NCBI GenBank assembly: GCA_036785705.1
Contig: JAWUZG010000029.1
Span: forward strand, 13,965,501 to 14,029,500
Direction: 5' to 3'
Source: Acanthornis magna
Lineage: Eukaryota; Chordata; Aves; Passeriformes; Acanthizidae
Length of the DNA stretch: 64,000 nt
Each line of letters begins with the position of its first letter. Position 1 is the stretch's first letter. The translations under genes and the position numbers were made by a program. The notes beneath the pieces are model-generated. The model was not told where the DNA came from and ran no database searches. It worked only from the letters and a program-made list of their open reading frames with translations. Positions 1-14,200 of the stretch are shown here, piece by piece.

Positions 1-2086
1 CTGTACAGGAAAAATGCCCCAGTTTATAATCCAGCAAAAATACAATAAATTTAACCTAGAAGAGTACAAAGAAAGTCAAGACAGTATTAAACAACTTCAT
101 AGAGAGTGGTTTCAACTTAACAGCCAATACTTACTGTAAGAATTCTGGAGATGCTTTCATTGCAGTCCAGAAATTTTTCTCTCAGAAAGATTAAATGGAT
201 TGTTGAAGAGATTAAATGGATTGTTGAAGATGTTAGCCTTTTTATTTCTAAATGTCAGCTCTGTATGTACTTACTGGAAATATTGGCAAAGATACATGTA
301 AAGTAGATTTTCTGCTCTTACGGAGTTTACGTCAGCGTGGGGTTTTTAATCTGTAATAATAGTGGCTCATTATATCTGACCGCAGAAAGGTGTAGCCCTT
401 CCAGAATTTCTTCTCTCAAAAGAAATTAGTGAAAAATGCTTTTTTTTCAAAATTTCGCTTTGGGAATCTGTCTCACTGTGAAAGGCTTTATTAGTAAGGA
501 CCCCCTCTGTTCATCTTCTGTTCAGTGCTCCTCTGTCTGAGAGACTCCATCTTTGCAGAACTCTGTTCAAGTTCCTCAGGAAGCAGTTCAAATACTAAAT
601 AATCCTGCTCTCTCAGATAAAGCACTTTAGAATCTCTTCATTGGGAGAAATGTCACTGGGTGTTCTAAAAGTGTTGCAGTCCTTAACAGCAACTTTTGCA
701 AGTGTTACATTGGATTTATTTAAATCCTCAACAGTCAAATGTAGTGGTGTCACAATGGTTTTGCTAGGTAATCTAGAAATCTCAGCTGTTGCTTTGAATT
801 TGGAAAACCATGTGGCCTAAGGGTTTTTGCCGCAGAGATGTTCGCGGCTTGTTTTTTTCCTCAGAAAGTATCTAGTAAATAGTGTGCATTTGTTGGTGTT
901 GATCTTCACAAGATGAAAGCCTCCAGCTGTTGCTTGTTGTATAACTTCAGAGAAGTTGAGCTTTAACAACTGCTTTGAGAATTCAATATTCATTATTAAT
1001 CCTCATGTGCCAGTGTATCTTGAGTTTTTAAAAACTTTCAAGTTTTGTGACCAAGAGAAATTCCTAAATAGCTTTGCTCAGAGCAGTTGTACCGCAAGCC
1101 ATGAACAACCAGAAATACACCCAGAACTCTTTTTCTCTCTGGTTATGATGGACATAGGTCTCTCCCTCCTGGTAGGTATTTCTGGTTCATTATGATTATT
1201 AGTGGAAATAAAAGCAGCTAAGTCAGGTAGGTGGCCTAAATAAATGTCCACAACTTTCGTTGACAGGTTGGGTGACAAATCTGTGGGGCAGCAGGTGTTA
1301 AAAAATAAGCATATTAGACATATACAAGTGTAACCACCCTTTGCCCAGAACTGTGCAGTGATGCAGTATTGGAGAAACAAGAGAGAGGCTGCAGTCTGGG
1401 AGGTACCAAACAGGGATTCTGTGTAAGGAAGAGAGCAGCTTAGTGGAGTAAGAGAATGATCAGATAAATGAGGGAGTACAGGAGCTTTTCCGTCCTGGTA
1501 AATCCATGTCTCTATCATCTAAATATCTTCAAACAAAGTGTGCATGTGACCCCTCTTAAGTCTTTTCTAGAAATTCCATTCCATACATTTTTAGTATTTA
1601 ATGGGAAGATTCCTGTGGCTTATTCCCAAAGACAGTGACTGCTCAACCCTGACACTTTATAAAAAAGCACTGAGTGTTAATTACCTATCGGAACTACTGA
1701 GAGCTGATCATTGGTTCGTCAGATGATGTTAATTTTTCATTTTAGTACTTGAGAAGCTTTCTTAATAATTCTGAATAAATCTTCATTTCTTTTTTTTAAG
1801 TGTAAGCTTCTGCATCTGCAGTGATGTATGTCTTTTAGTTGCTAGCAGTGAAATGCAAGCTTTCTATGAGTATTTGAATTTCTGTGGAATAACTCCCTTC
1901 TTCAAAAGTTAAATCCACTTGTAAATTGATTTATTGCAAAAAGCTTTATATTTATGCTGAAACCATGCCTAGTTTAATTGAAAAAAAAATCTTTATTTTA
2001 GGGAGCGAACGCTCTACTCTGTGAGCTCATTTGTTCTTGCAGCACACCATTTTTATTGTCCACCTGACTTCTGTTTCTCTTTGCAG
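1..2086 (+). other. CLASP2 intron (partial), left edge of window
   Basis: AT-rich intronic sequence ending in the acceptor ctctttgcag at 2077-2086. I found no coding exon. The residues expected just upstream in CLASP2 (the segment before VKVAILKY) are not encoded here. A 21-bp unit, gattaaatggattgttgaaga, occurs twice in tandem near 190-230. Open frames in this stretch have no recognisable content. Confidence 0.8.
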
Positions 2087-2230
2087 GTCAAAGTTGCAAT
2101 CCTAAAATACATAGAAACTCTTGCGCAACAGATGGATCCAGGAGATTTTGTAAATTCGAGTGAAACTAGGTTAGCAGTGTCTCGAATCATCACCTGGACC
2201 ACAGAACCTAAAAGCTCAGATGTTAGGAAG
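2087..2230 (+). CDS. CLASP2: CLASP2 exon, TOG3 helix region
   Basis: The exon has 144 nt, 48 codons, in phase 0 at both ends. It begins VKVAILKYIETLAQQ and ends SSDVRK. Acceptor ttgcag precedes 2087 and donor gtatgt follows at 2231. The amphipathic helix pattern and near identity to vertebrate CLASP (RLAVSRIITWTTEPKSSDVRK) place it in the C-terminal half of the third TOG domain. Confidence 0.95.
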
Positions 2231-5200
2231 GTATGTTTGTTAATGTGTCCTTAGAATTGCAAAGCATACCAGGTAATTAAGAATATGTAAGTAAAAATTT
2301 TAAATTAACGTATCTTGAAACTCTCCATTACGGTTGTGTTTTTATATATGTTAACACATTGAGATTCTGTTTCATAATTTATCTTTTTTTGTTGGAAGTA
2401 CTATCCAGTAGTTAAATCTTTTTAGTGGCTGTTTTTTGTACAGTTTTAATATTACTTCAGAGACCACCTTCTGTGATACTAAATAGCACCTTTTTAACAG
2501 GAGTAAGTGGTAAATTTGGTAGCAAACACAATCTAATCTCTGTTGGATTTTCTGGAGTCCTTTATTTTTTAACAAAAGGTAGGTAGATAGCTGTTGAAAC
2601 TTGGACGAAGAAGGTTTGTGCTTTGATAAGGTAGTATCAAAGGCTTGTTCTTGTAATGCTGCAGTTCCAGGGCAAACCTCCCATTTCCACGTAATGTTCT
2701 GAAGTGAAAATTCATATTTGTAAGCTACATAGATGTATCAGGGATACTAAATAACTGTAAGAAATGTACTAGTGCAGTACATTTCTTTGGAAGGGGTTTC
2801 TAAACAGTACTTCAATTTATAGAAAGCAAAAAATCTTCTGATTTTATTTACAGTTCAATGGAATAGAGTTTTGTTGTTCTGATGGTTATTGGCCATTCTG
2901 TCATAGCTTCCATTTTCAGCACATTAACACTACATAAATATATTAACTTCCATGCTTCTTCAGTGCAAGTGACTTTGACACAGAACTATCTCTTCTCTCT
3001 TTCCATTTATTTTTGCAGTTTGAAAAGCTGCAGTATTTAATTTGTTTAGATTTATTTTGCTATTTCCAATTAATTTTGAGTTTTGGCAGCTTCTTCTTTT
3101 CCGGAAAGAGCAACTTCCTTTGTTTAGGAGGGATATATAAGAGAAGAGTAGGAGCTGTCTTACAAATTGTAAAGAAAACAAAAATAAAAGTAACTTACAT
3201 GACCTCTTGGTATCTAGAATGTTTGTAATGCATAACAAAAAAACCCACGAGAGTTTTTATATTGGAGGTAATGTTCTAGACTTTGGCTTCTTGAATAACT
3301 TCATGAGTATGAGAAAACAGTAACAGATTATATCCAATGGACTTTCCTTGCCTGGGTATCATGTTCCAGTAACATATAAAAGATCATAAAACAGGAGGAG
3401 AATTGAAGCAGCACTATCTTCTAAATCAGTGAAGTTTTAGTACTAAGACACGTGGCAAGCTGTCTTATCTGATGGCTCATATCTCTAATAAGCATTTTTA
3501 TGTCAATAAGTAACTGAATCATGGAAAGAATTACCAGTGAGTTTAATCATCTGGAACACCTTAATTATGTAAGATTTCTCATTTTATTTTTTCTTTCCAT
3601 AACATAGCTGTTAGAGGCAACTAACTACAAAAATCCTTTAACTCTTGAAAATAAAATTGGACCAGTAAGAAGTCAAAAGAGTTATTCTGGTGGTAGAAAA
3701 TGTTTAACTCTCTTAACAGTCTTCTCAACCTGCTATCATGGGCTTTTTTTTTTTTTTTTTTTTTTTTTTTTGTTTAATAAGCATAATTTTAATGCTTTAT
3801 AGCATTTAGTATGATTTCTTTAAATTAAAAGCTTTTTCCAAGTATTTTCTGTGTAATTCATGGGTTTGTTTTTTTCCTTAGTAAAAACAGTTCCAGTGCT
3901 AAGTATTATAAAAAATCCTAGTTTATTAGTCTGAAGTTGGGCAATCTTGTGTAGTTCAGTGACATGGGACTTCTTTCTGGAAGGTAAAATTCTGGCTCAG
4001 AATTTAGATTTCTTCTACGATTAGAATGCTTCTGAAAAGGGTTCGGAACTATTCTTAGAGTTCTTCTAAGAAGAAAGCAAAACCAAAGAAATACTTCTAA
4101 TCCTTTTTGCAGTCTTTTAAAGATGATCTCTTTAAAATTTAATTTAAATCTCAGGAGAATTTAAATCTCAGGAGAGACGTTATGCTGGGGAGAATAAAAG
4201 CTTCCAAGTACTCTAAAATGTGGGGTTTCTTTGGCAAGGAAGAAAGAGAAAATAGGTAATTGCATAGTTGGAAACCTTCTGTGAGTCAGTATCTATTATG
4301 CTACTTTAGGCAGAGCTTCATTTTGGGCAGACTTGATGGTATCAGTTTCTATCCTGATACAGTCCTGGACTGCCTGTTGTGTTCTTTTATTAGCAGCTTA
4401 AATGGACACAGTGTAAGGAGTGGAGACTGGGTAACTGGACAGAAAAATGAAAGTGGTGGTTCCCAAACCTTTGCTCAGCTGCTGGATTTGTCTTGATTTT
4501 GCTTTGTGTCAGTTTTGATTAAAAGACTGGCCATTAAAAATAACAAGGACAAGAGAAACGTCAAAGACAGATTGCGGAGGACATCCAGGGTGATCACTTG
4601 AAGGGAATGCTCTCCGAGGGGGAAGGAAATAAAAGTTAAAGAAAACAGCCAGTCATGAGTATGCAAAGATAATTTGTAGCTATCTGACATGCTAGGATTT
4701 TTGTTGTTAAACTTAACACTGAGATGTGTGCAGGTATGTGTGCTCATACCTTGGCTTTCCACTTTTAATTAAAAAATGCTACAGTTCATTGCTCTGGAAG
4801 CAAAAGGATGGAAATAAATGTCTAAAAGAATTTTCTAAACTACTTGCTTGGAGTATATTGGTGGTTAAGCAAGCTGCCTATCAGTCTGTCTAGCATGAGG
4901 CACTGGTTCTCTCCAGTGCATGGCAGACCTTGATGGTGAGCTGTATAAACGATACATAGTTAATCTTTCAACCACAGTCTTTTACTGCAAAGAAGCTGTT
5001 AATCCTGGCGAACTTCCTCCAGCTCTCCTTTGCACTTGTTAGTTTAGTTACTGTGTTGACAGGTTTGTTGCACTATCTGGTGAATCTTCAAACTGTACAA
5101 ACATTACTTAAGTCATTCAATCAACATTCTTGTACTAGAGGAAATCCAACTATTGTGTAACTTACTGTGTCTTGCTTTGTCAGTAGAGGGTGCTGATTTT

Positions 5201-8200
5201 TTTATTGTCGTGGGTTTGACCCTGGCTAAATGCCAGGCACCTACGACGTTTGCTCTCTATGCTCTCTCCTGCTGCAGCTGTGCAGAGGAGAGGGAAAATT
5301 AACACAAAACACTGGACTTATGAGTTGAGATAAGACCACTGATAAGGTGACGCACTAGATTCAGGGCAAAAGCAGGCGGTAAAACTTAAAGTTGCAAAAA
5401 AAAGGTGATTTATTAGTCTAACAGAGTTGGAGGATAAATCAGAGGTAAAAATAAGCTCTCAAGACACCGTTTCTTCACTGACCCCCCTTCCCTCTTAAGG
5501 CACCGCTTCCCAGCTCACCCCCTCCCTCCTTTCCAACTAACCAACAACTCCCAGGCAGGGGCAGGGTGTGGGGTTTTTTCCTTAAGTCAGTCCATCACAA
5601 TTCTTCTAGTGCAGACACTGTTTCTCTATTTGCCCCCTCCTTCCATTCAACCAACAGATCCGGGCTGGGGCCAGATATGTGGCTTTTCTTAGTCAGTCCA
5701 ACGCCACAATTCTTCTGCTACAAACGCTGTTTCTCTACTCACCCCTCTCCCTATTAAGGCCGTTTCTCAGCTCACCCCCTCCCTCCTTCCTTCTAACCAA
5801 CAGCTCCGGGGTGGGGGCAGGGCATGGGGGTTTCCTTTGGTCAGGGTCAGTCCATCAGGAGAAAAGAATCCTCTACTTAGCCATGGGGTCCCTCCCACGA
5901 GAGACAGTCCTCTGTGAACTTCTTTGGCGTGGGTCCAATCTCACGAGCAGCCCCGCCCGATTGCTGCTGTCCGAGATTCTCTCCAGGTTGCAGAATTCCA
6001 AGCCGAGGCCAGGCTGTTTCCATGCCGGGAGCAAGGCCTTTCTCTCTCCTGTAAGGCCTTTGCAACTCTCAGTCTCTGGGACTCCCACTGGATCACAGCT
6101 TCCTGCAGGCTTCCACCTGCTCCTCTGGCGTGGGCACCTCCCCACAGGCTGTGGGGGGTTCTCTGCACCCCCTGGACCCCATGGGCTGCAGGGGGACCAC
6201 CTGCTCCCCCATGGTCTTCACCACGGCTGGCAGAGGGTTTTCAGCTCCGGCGCCTGGAGCATCTCCTCCCCCACCTTCTCCACTGACCTTGGTGCCTCCA
6301 TGTTGTTCTCCCTCACATATTTTTACCTCCTCCTCCTCCTTCCCTGGCTACAAAGAAGTGCGTGCTTACCCTGTTTTGATTTCTTCTTAAATATGTTTTC
6401 ACAGAGGCGTAACTAACATCTCTAATTGGCCCAGGTTTGGCCAGCAGCATGTCCATCATCTTCAGAGCCATCAGAGATTGGCTCTGCTGGACATGATGGA
6501 GAAATTTCCAGAATCTTTACTCAGGACATGCAGGAGCCATCTTTGTACCCCACCCTATCCACTGGCAAAACTGGGCCAGGCAAAACTACCACATTTATTC
6601 AGGTAAAAAAAACCCCAACATATGTAGTAAAACGTACTGTAGGATGAAGATGTTGGTAAAGATGAACTCATTAAATTGTGAGTATGGGAGGTGACATCCA
6701 GAACAAACTACTCAACAGTTTTCATCTTCAGGATGTGTAATCAGCTCCATTTCATTCCCCATTATCTTCACGTACCTTTTAGAAAGGTTAAAGGAAGCAG
6801 TGGCAAGGTTAACTATAACTAGCTTGGCTGTAGGGTAAGTTATAAGGAGTATCAAGCGCTGTGATCACTACTGTCTCATTCCAAATTAGGGTATCTTGTT
6901 TGGTTTAATTTCTGCAGTGCTAACTGTTCCTTTTCAAGCAAGTATGTTGATTATCATCTGTAATTACCACTTGCAGAACTCAGTAGAAGGGATTAGGTGC
7001 TTGCTCCTGCCTGGTGTGTTTAATTTCTCACTCTAAATTTTTTTTACTTCCCAAACCCTTTAAAAGCCACTTTGCAAATTCCTTCCTCTTTTTTTTTTTT
7101 TTTTTTTTTTTCTTTTTTTTGAGTAAGGATCTGGGGCTAAGGAAGTTGAAAAGTACATTTCTGAAAGACTGCTTGTTACAATGATTGTTGTGTGCCTGAA
7201 TTTATCAAAATCAGAACTTCCAGCTTACCAGCAAATATGAATTGCTTTTGTTGACATCTGTTAACGTCTTTGTTCAAGCTTGATCAAGATTTAAGTCACG
7301 TTTTGTGATTGCCACTCATTATAGCATCTTTTGCTGATAAAATGACTTTGAAACTCTAATTAATGTCTTCAGTTTGTATTTTCTTCTTGTAGGCTGCACA
7401 GTCAGTGCTGATTTCCCTTTTTGAACTCAACACTCCAGAGTTTACAATGCTATTGGGTGCTTTACCAAAAACATTTCAGGATGGAGCCACAAAGCTTCTT
7501 CATAATCATCTCCGGAATACAGGCAACAGTGGTCAGGTATCCATACTTCTGTTACGTTTCTTTCTGACGTTCCTGTGCAGAAGCCTATCTTAATAGGAAG
7601 ATCATCTTATGGAATGCCTTTTCTTTTTCCTCTAGAATTACAGTTTCTAAGTCTATGTTGCTTCCAAGCTACTTAATAGGTTTGAATGTACTTCTTAAAA
7701 GTAGTTTGTCTTGCACTTTCTGATTTCAAAGTTACACAGGATTGAAGTTACTAGTCATGGGTTAGACAATCCAGGAATTTACTTGAAGCTCTTAAAATGT
7801 TTCTGGGCACCAGAAAATAAATATGATAATAAACTAAAAGGAAAGCTTTTAGTCCTACTAGAGTATCTGTTCTCACCTTTCCTCCTTCAGGGATCGGTGG
7901 GAAGTCCTTTAACAAGACCTACTCCACGCTCCCCAGCAAGTTGGTCAAGTCCTCTGACTTCCCCAACCAATACATCACAGAACACTTTGTCACCAAGGTA
8001 ATGTAGACTGGTGGTGCTGCAGTTCTGCATCTAAGGCTTCATTTATGCATTGTCCAAAGTTGTAAACCCAACAATAAAAGCATGGAGAAAATTTTGCACA
8101 AAATGACAGATGCTCAAAAATAATCCTCCTTCCTCTACAGAATGACGGTGCTTAGCCTCCCTGAAGGGTCTGACAAGTGCCAAAGCTGGCCTGAGGTGGG

Positions 8201-11200
8201 AAAGGACTGTGTGTCTTGGAATGCAAATGGATTAGCAAGAGAAGGAACCACAGTGTGCTTCTCTAAAAAAGTTAGAGTATGTCATCTGATGTTGTGGTTT
8301 AACCCCAGTTGACAAATAAGCATCACACAGCCACTCACTCTCCCCATGGTGGGATAGCGGAGGACAATCAGAATATAAAAGTGAGAAAACTGAGATAAAG
8401 ACAATTTAATAGGTAAAGGAAAAGCTGTGTGTGCAAGCAACAGAAAACAGGCAAACAAGGAATTCACTACTTCCAGTGGAGGGTCAGGTGTCCAGCTACT
8501 GTGAAGGAAGTTATGTCTATCCCAGCCAAAACCAGCACACTGGATCATCAAACCAGATTTAATATTGGGGAGACTAAAGAAGTAATAGTTTAGAAATGTT
8601 TTTTATAGTAACAATGTCAGCAAAGTGGCCTTTGTAATTTTGCTTTTGCCAGTCAACTTGCTGTTGAGTTTTAGTGCTCCTTACTTTATGACTTTTTTCA
8701 AAATGAGAGGATACTGTAAAAATTCCAGTTGTTTCACATTCAGCAGAGTAAAAACAGAGCAAACGAAGTTTGTTTCTTCAGTCAGGTGCTGTTACCTAAT
8801 GTAGCCTTTCCCTTAGCTACTTTCAGTGCTTTCTATGTCAGTGGCAGTACGCTTACTAAGGCATACCAGAATACAGTTCTGTATTGTGAAGAGACAACTT
8901 AATGTATTTCTAGAAAAGTAATAATTTTAGTAATATTTCTGGAGTCTCTGCAGTTGCCTGCTAATGTGATTTAAAAATACAGGATCACAAAATAAATCCA
9001 TCTTAATTCCTGTGTTTTTCTCCGTGGCCCACAGTGCATTTGACTATGACACTGAAAATATGAATTCTGAAGATATTTACAGCTCTCTTCGTGGAGTCAC
9101 AGAAGCCATTCAGAATTTCAGTTTTCGTAGTCAGGAAGATATGAATGAGCCTGTAAAACGAGATGCCAAAAAAGATGACAGTGATTCGGTGAGTAAACTC
9201 AGTGTATCATGGTATCAGTGAACTAAGCGAGTGTGTGATTGATTACAGATGAGAAAGCATCTATTCCAGGAGGTTTATATTCTTCTGAGATTGGACATTT
9301 CTCCTGAATTACTTAAGAGCTTTAGAAAAATGTGTTCCTAGTCTTGAACCATGTTTTGAAAATGTAAATGTTAATTTTAAGTAGCGCTGCCTGTTTGTTT
9401 AACATGTTAGGAGTTTAAAAAACAGTGATCTGGCAAAACTGCTGGAGTTAAATTTTTGAGAAGTTTGTATCCTGATAAATGTTTTTCTGAAGGTTTGGTA
9501 ATTCTGTTTTATTTCGTACAAAACCTGCGGGCTCTTAAGTGCAACATGCAGTATTTAAGCTTAAATTCTGTTTCTACGGAACTTTGGCTTTTGAATTTGT
9601 TGGACTTGCCACACCTGTATATGCTTAAACACCTTTTTAATTATTTTGCCTCAGACTTGTAACACAAAACACAACTGTACACTTTCCCTTTTTTTGCTTT
9701 TGTTTGTTTTTTAAGGAAAGCAAAGTTTAGGGAACTAAGACTTCTTATTTGAAGGCTAGTTTAAAAATTCTAAGCATTTCAAAATTTGTAAGTTTTTGCT
9801 AAGTGCATTTGAGATGTAGTTAACTGAAAGGTGTGTGTATTTCATATGTTCATGTGATCCCTCCTCTCCTGCAGATTTGCAGTGCGTCTGGAATAGTTGA
9901 CATGCGAGCAGGAAGTGGTGTGAGTGATACAGGACGGACAGCTCTGGATAACAAAACATCATTACTCAACACAATGCCTCCCCACTCCTCACCACGCTCA
10001 CGAGATTACAACCCATACAATTATTCTGACGGTATTAGTCCATTTAATAAATCTGCTTTGAAAGAAGCCATGTTTGATGATGATGCAGAGCAGTTTCCTG
10101 ATGGTAAGATTCAGGTTACATTCTGTGCTAGAAGAAACACTACGAGATTTTCCATCTTTGAGTTCAGTTTCTGAATTTATTATTAGGAACATATGTATCA
10201 CTTCTTTGAGAGGTTTTAACAAGTGCAGTATTTTGAATTAGTTTATTTGTTAGTAACCTCTTTGCGTTACATTCTTGGATTACCTGGTATTTGTAGAGAC
10301 TAGGGGTAAAAATGAAGGAAATGCTGAACTATGTTATATACTTCTGGTAGCACATCTGTATCAGTATTGCCAATATAAATTTACTTATCAGATTGTTTTA
10401 TGATTGAAATTTAAAGGGGGAGGGTGGAGAAAAGATTTACAGCAAGGAAGTAAAAACTGGATCAAACCAGTTTGGGAATTAGGTGAAAGATTAAGTATTT
10501 TGTTATTAATATATTTGTATTTGAAACACGACATTGGCATTTTCTATTGACTAAACATTCTCTTTAAATGAAACAAAGCAAACCAGCTTTTTATCAGGAA
10601 GGTGGTTCATCTAGCCCATGTAAATCTAAGAATGTGGGCTGCTGTTTTGCAGGCTTCTAGAACTTCTTTGTAATATTTCTCAGTATATCTTCAAGTAGTT
10701 TTTAATAGCTGCATGTTGGGAAGGTTCCACAATACCACTACTATTACTATTTTAATAAGTACTCAGTGGTTCTCATAATCACTATTCACTGTTGTTCAGC
10801 TATAGATTAGGTTTGTAAGTAAACACTTTTCTTAATAGCAAGGGACAAGCTAATCATCTCCCTTCTGCCTGTTTTGCTTTTGTCATCCTGCAACCATGTG
10901 TTACATAAACTGTTGAAAAATGGAGGTTTTTTTTGACATGGTATTCTTTTCATTAAATCAAAACCCAATCCAAGCATGGTGCATTTCTCTTTGTTTTTTT
11001 CTTAAAAATCATGAAGAAGCATATAATGCAGCCAGTTATTATCTCCTGAAAAAGATTGAGGGAAAAGCAAATTTTTGCAAATCACGTCATGTACGTATTA
11101 ATAATTAAACAGCTTTGCCATCCTCTTACAGAGCTGGTTTATGTTCAAGATTCTGTATTAAGGGATCTTTTTTTACGTGGGAGAAGCCTCCTTCTACCGT

Positions 11201-14200
11201 CTGACAACTTATTTTCGGATATTGCATTAAACCAGATGCAGTCTGCGCTGCACCAGCATGATCCAGTTTTGTAAAACCTCATGACTGGCTGGAAGGAAGC
11301 ATCCCTGTCCGGTATTAGTTTGTCCTGGCTGGAAGAATAGTGCAATGCATTATTTAGATCTGCTCTTTAATGGATCTGAATGGAGTACTTGCTTTCGTTC
11401 TTGTGTTGTTCACCCTTAGCATTTAGTTATATCGTGTTCATTCTTTCATTTGTGTGTTACTTTTAGAGGTTCATCTGAGATAACTTAGAGAAAGTCTGCA
11501 TTAGAAAAGTTACACTTGGCAAAATACTTTGTGCCCCCAGTTCCTCTCCTGGGAGCTACACACTTTCCCTGTAAATCAGAAGGGGTCGTTGGATGTTAGA
11601 TTTCAGTTTTCGGAAACTCCACAGAATTGCTGCTTATTCATGACACAAAATTATGTTAGTACTGATTCTCAGCTATCCTGTCATGTATTACTGGGAGAAA
11701 GATGTGGAAGTACAAGGGTAGATGGGAAAACCTTAGCTGCTCATGTAGACCTGCCAACAGCACTGGGGCACAAATGTATATCCTGCAGATGATTTGTCTA
11801 GCAGTTGAAAATTTTAAGTGGAGGGAATGCCACAGTGTGCCTCACATGACTCACATTTGAGTGTTTTTTCTCTTACAGTAAAAAGGTTTTCAGAGTAACA
11901 GCCTAAATCTTCCAACCACTTGCACTTTGTTTTTTCCCCAAGGGAAATGCTCTTTATCTGAAGGATAGGGAAACCTGGCTTTCTAAGTCACTTCCAGACT
12001 CCTTAAAAGCAGTTCACAGTCTCTGTTTGAAAAAACAGTGTTCTTCTCCAAAGAAGCTTATTTATTTCAGCTTACTTCCATGGATTGAACTTTCCAAGCA
12101 TCTTCCTTTTTACCTGCAACTTTGTATGTGGGTTTAAGATTTCGGCTTCTGTGTCTTGCCTTACACTTGGCATCTTTTTTCTTTGATTTAACATGATAAT
12201 TTTCACTTCTTATCCTGTTCTCCAGAATGTTTGCAATTGCTCTTAAAGTGATGTCATCTACAGATTTTCTAAGTTGCCTCCACATTCCTTAGATAGCACT
12301 AATAAATGCATCCAACAGACCTGAGCAAGGACATCACTCATATCCTCCTGGATTAATAGAAAGCCTTTTATAGTCCAATCACCCTGCAAGTGATTCATCA
12401 AGTTTTGCACTAGATTTGTTTGCTTTTTTGGCCATCATGTTTGCATAGGTTTTATATTAAGATGCTGTGAGTGGCAGTTGGAAAATCTTTCCTAAATTCA
12501 GGACATACCTACGTGTTCCCTTTTAACCACTACACTGTTTATCCTGTCAAAAGGATATTATTTTGATTGTTTGGAGAAGAGCTGTTCTTCATCAAATATT
12601 TATCTCTCCGATGCATGTTTTAATTCATTCAAATGAAGGACTTGCATCTGCTCCTCTTAATTTGTGTTTTATTTCTTTCTGAAAAAGACGTTTTGAGAGT
12701 AGACTTTGAACATGACTTCTTTTATGCTTCTCCATTCTTATCTGGAGACTGTTTAGAAATTAAACACTGGGTGCTAAGTCATACAAAGGAGTGAAAAATG
12801 CAAGGTGTAAAGGCACACCCTCTTTGTTATCTTCATGGTTTTCAGTTATTTAGTCCATTACTGGAGCTTCTTTCCTCCCCTTATTCCTGCATGAACTTGG
12901 CTACTACCTTCCCCTCTCTTTACCCCTTCCCATATGTTTAAGATGACACCACAATGAAAATTCTCTATTTAAACACATATGAGTAGTTTTACGAATTAAG
13001 CGTCAATATGCATTCCCTGAAATAGGATTTGCTATAGTTGTAATCCTCACAGTTTGGTAAAACAAGTGTAATAGTTTTGGCAGTAAAAGTAATGATCTTG
13101 CTTCCATAAAAATGATTGTCCATTCTGCTCATCTGCTTTGAATAATAACTCACCTAACGTAATTGCAGTCTGCTCCTTAGTCAAACAGTAATTAATCATC
13201 TGTTAATATAGAGACAGCCAGAAGTGTTTGCAGTTTGCTTTCAGGTACTCGTGTTCCTGTTTATTCATACAAAAAAGGAAGCAAATAGGAATGTGGGATT
13301 CAAAACCAGCATGATTTTTACAGTAACTGATGTGTGATACTAAGATACTTAATCCTGTGGTATTCAGCTTTTACTGTTTTCTTTGTACAAGTGCTTTGTA
13401 CAGCATTTATAAGTTACAGTATTGAATATAGTAATACAAGATGTTGAAGGGCTGTGGTTTCTCAGTATATGATACAATTATTTGTTATGAAGGATGTATT
13501 TCATGTGTTAGTTAATATATGCAGTCATTTCAGGAAAGGCGCAACGCATTTGCATTTTATGCCAGAACTTCCTAACCTTTTCCATAAAAACATGTGTGTG
13601 AATTTCTGTTAACTTATCCAAAAGTCTCAGTGCAAAGATGGAAGCTATACAGTTTTCTTTCTTAAAGACTAAATGGGTCTGGATGATGGAATAAAGGCGA
13701 CCAGTTGATACCCAAGTTTTCATTGAAACCATTTTTAAGTTTGTTGACTGTTTGCAGATCACTCTGCAGTCCAGTGTTTACAAATACAGGTTGTGTTACT
13801 GATGTGTTTTTCCATCATCTAATCAAAATTAAAATCCAGAGCCATCTCATAATGAATTGCTGTTGGGAATCTCTATGGGACTAATAGCCCTGGTAGCCTT
13901 TATTTCAGCTCTTTTGTACCAAGAACCATTGTTGTACCTTTTTTTACCCCCTTTGTTTAGCAGCCTAGCTATTGTTGTGGAATTATGACTGACAAAAGTC
14001 TGAACAATTCTGTAATACTAACAGAGAAAAGAAAATTTTTCATCTTGAATGGAGGGGTCATATGGGAAGGATGGCACGTGGTGTATAGATCAGATTTAAA
14101 AGGATGCAGAGTACTTAGTGGGTACTACAAGCCTAAAACCTCCTGCAGTAGACTGTCCTGCAAGGGGATTTTTGCAATATCATTGTAGGGTGTTTTTGGG

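Larger units (their letters stand above)
2231..7392 (+). other. CLASP2 intron with poly(T) tracts and a solo LTR
   Basis: Intron of about 5.2 kb. It contains a T28 tract at 3744-3771, a complete solo LTR at 5206-6593 (separate entry) and a second T-rich tract at 7089-7120. A short tandem duplication (atttaaatctcaggaga) lies near 4138-4175. I see no coding or RNA gene. Confidence 0.8.

Noticed and set aside
5679..6416. 245-codon + strand open frame
   Set aside because: It lies wholly within the GC-rich LTR at 5206-6593 and resembles no retroviral or host protein; LTR composition explains it.
11056..11274. Possible extra CLASP2 exon in the 10104-14398 intron
   Set aside because: The reading frame of CLASP2 closes exactly from 10103 to 14399 without it, and the peptide has no CLASP similarity.
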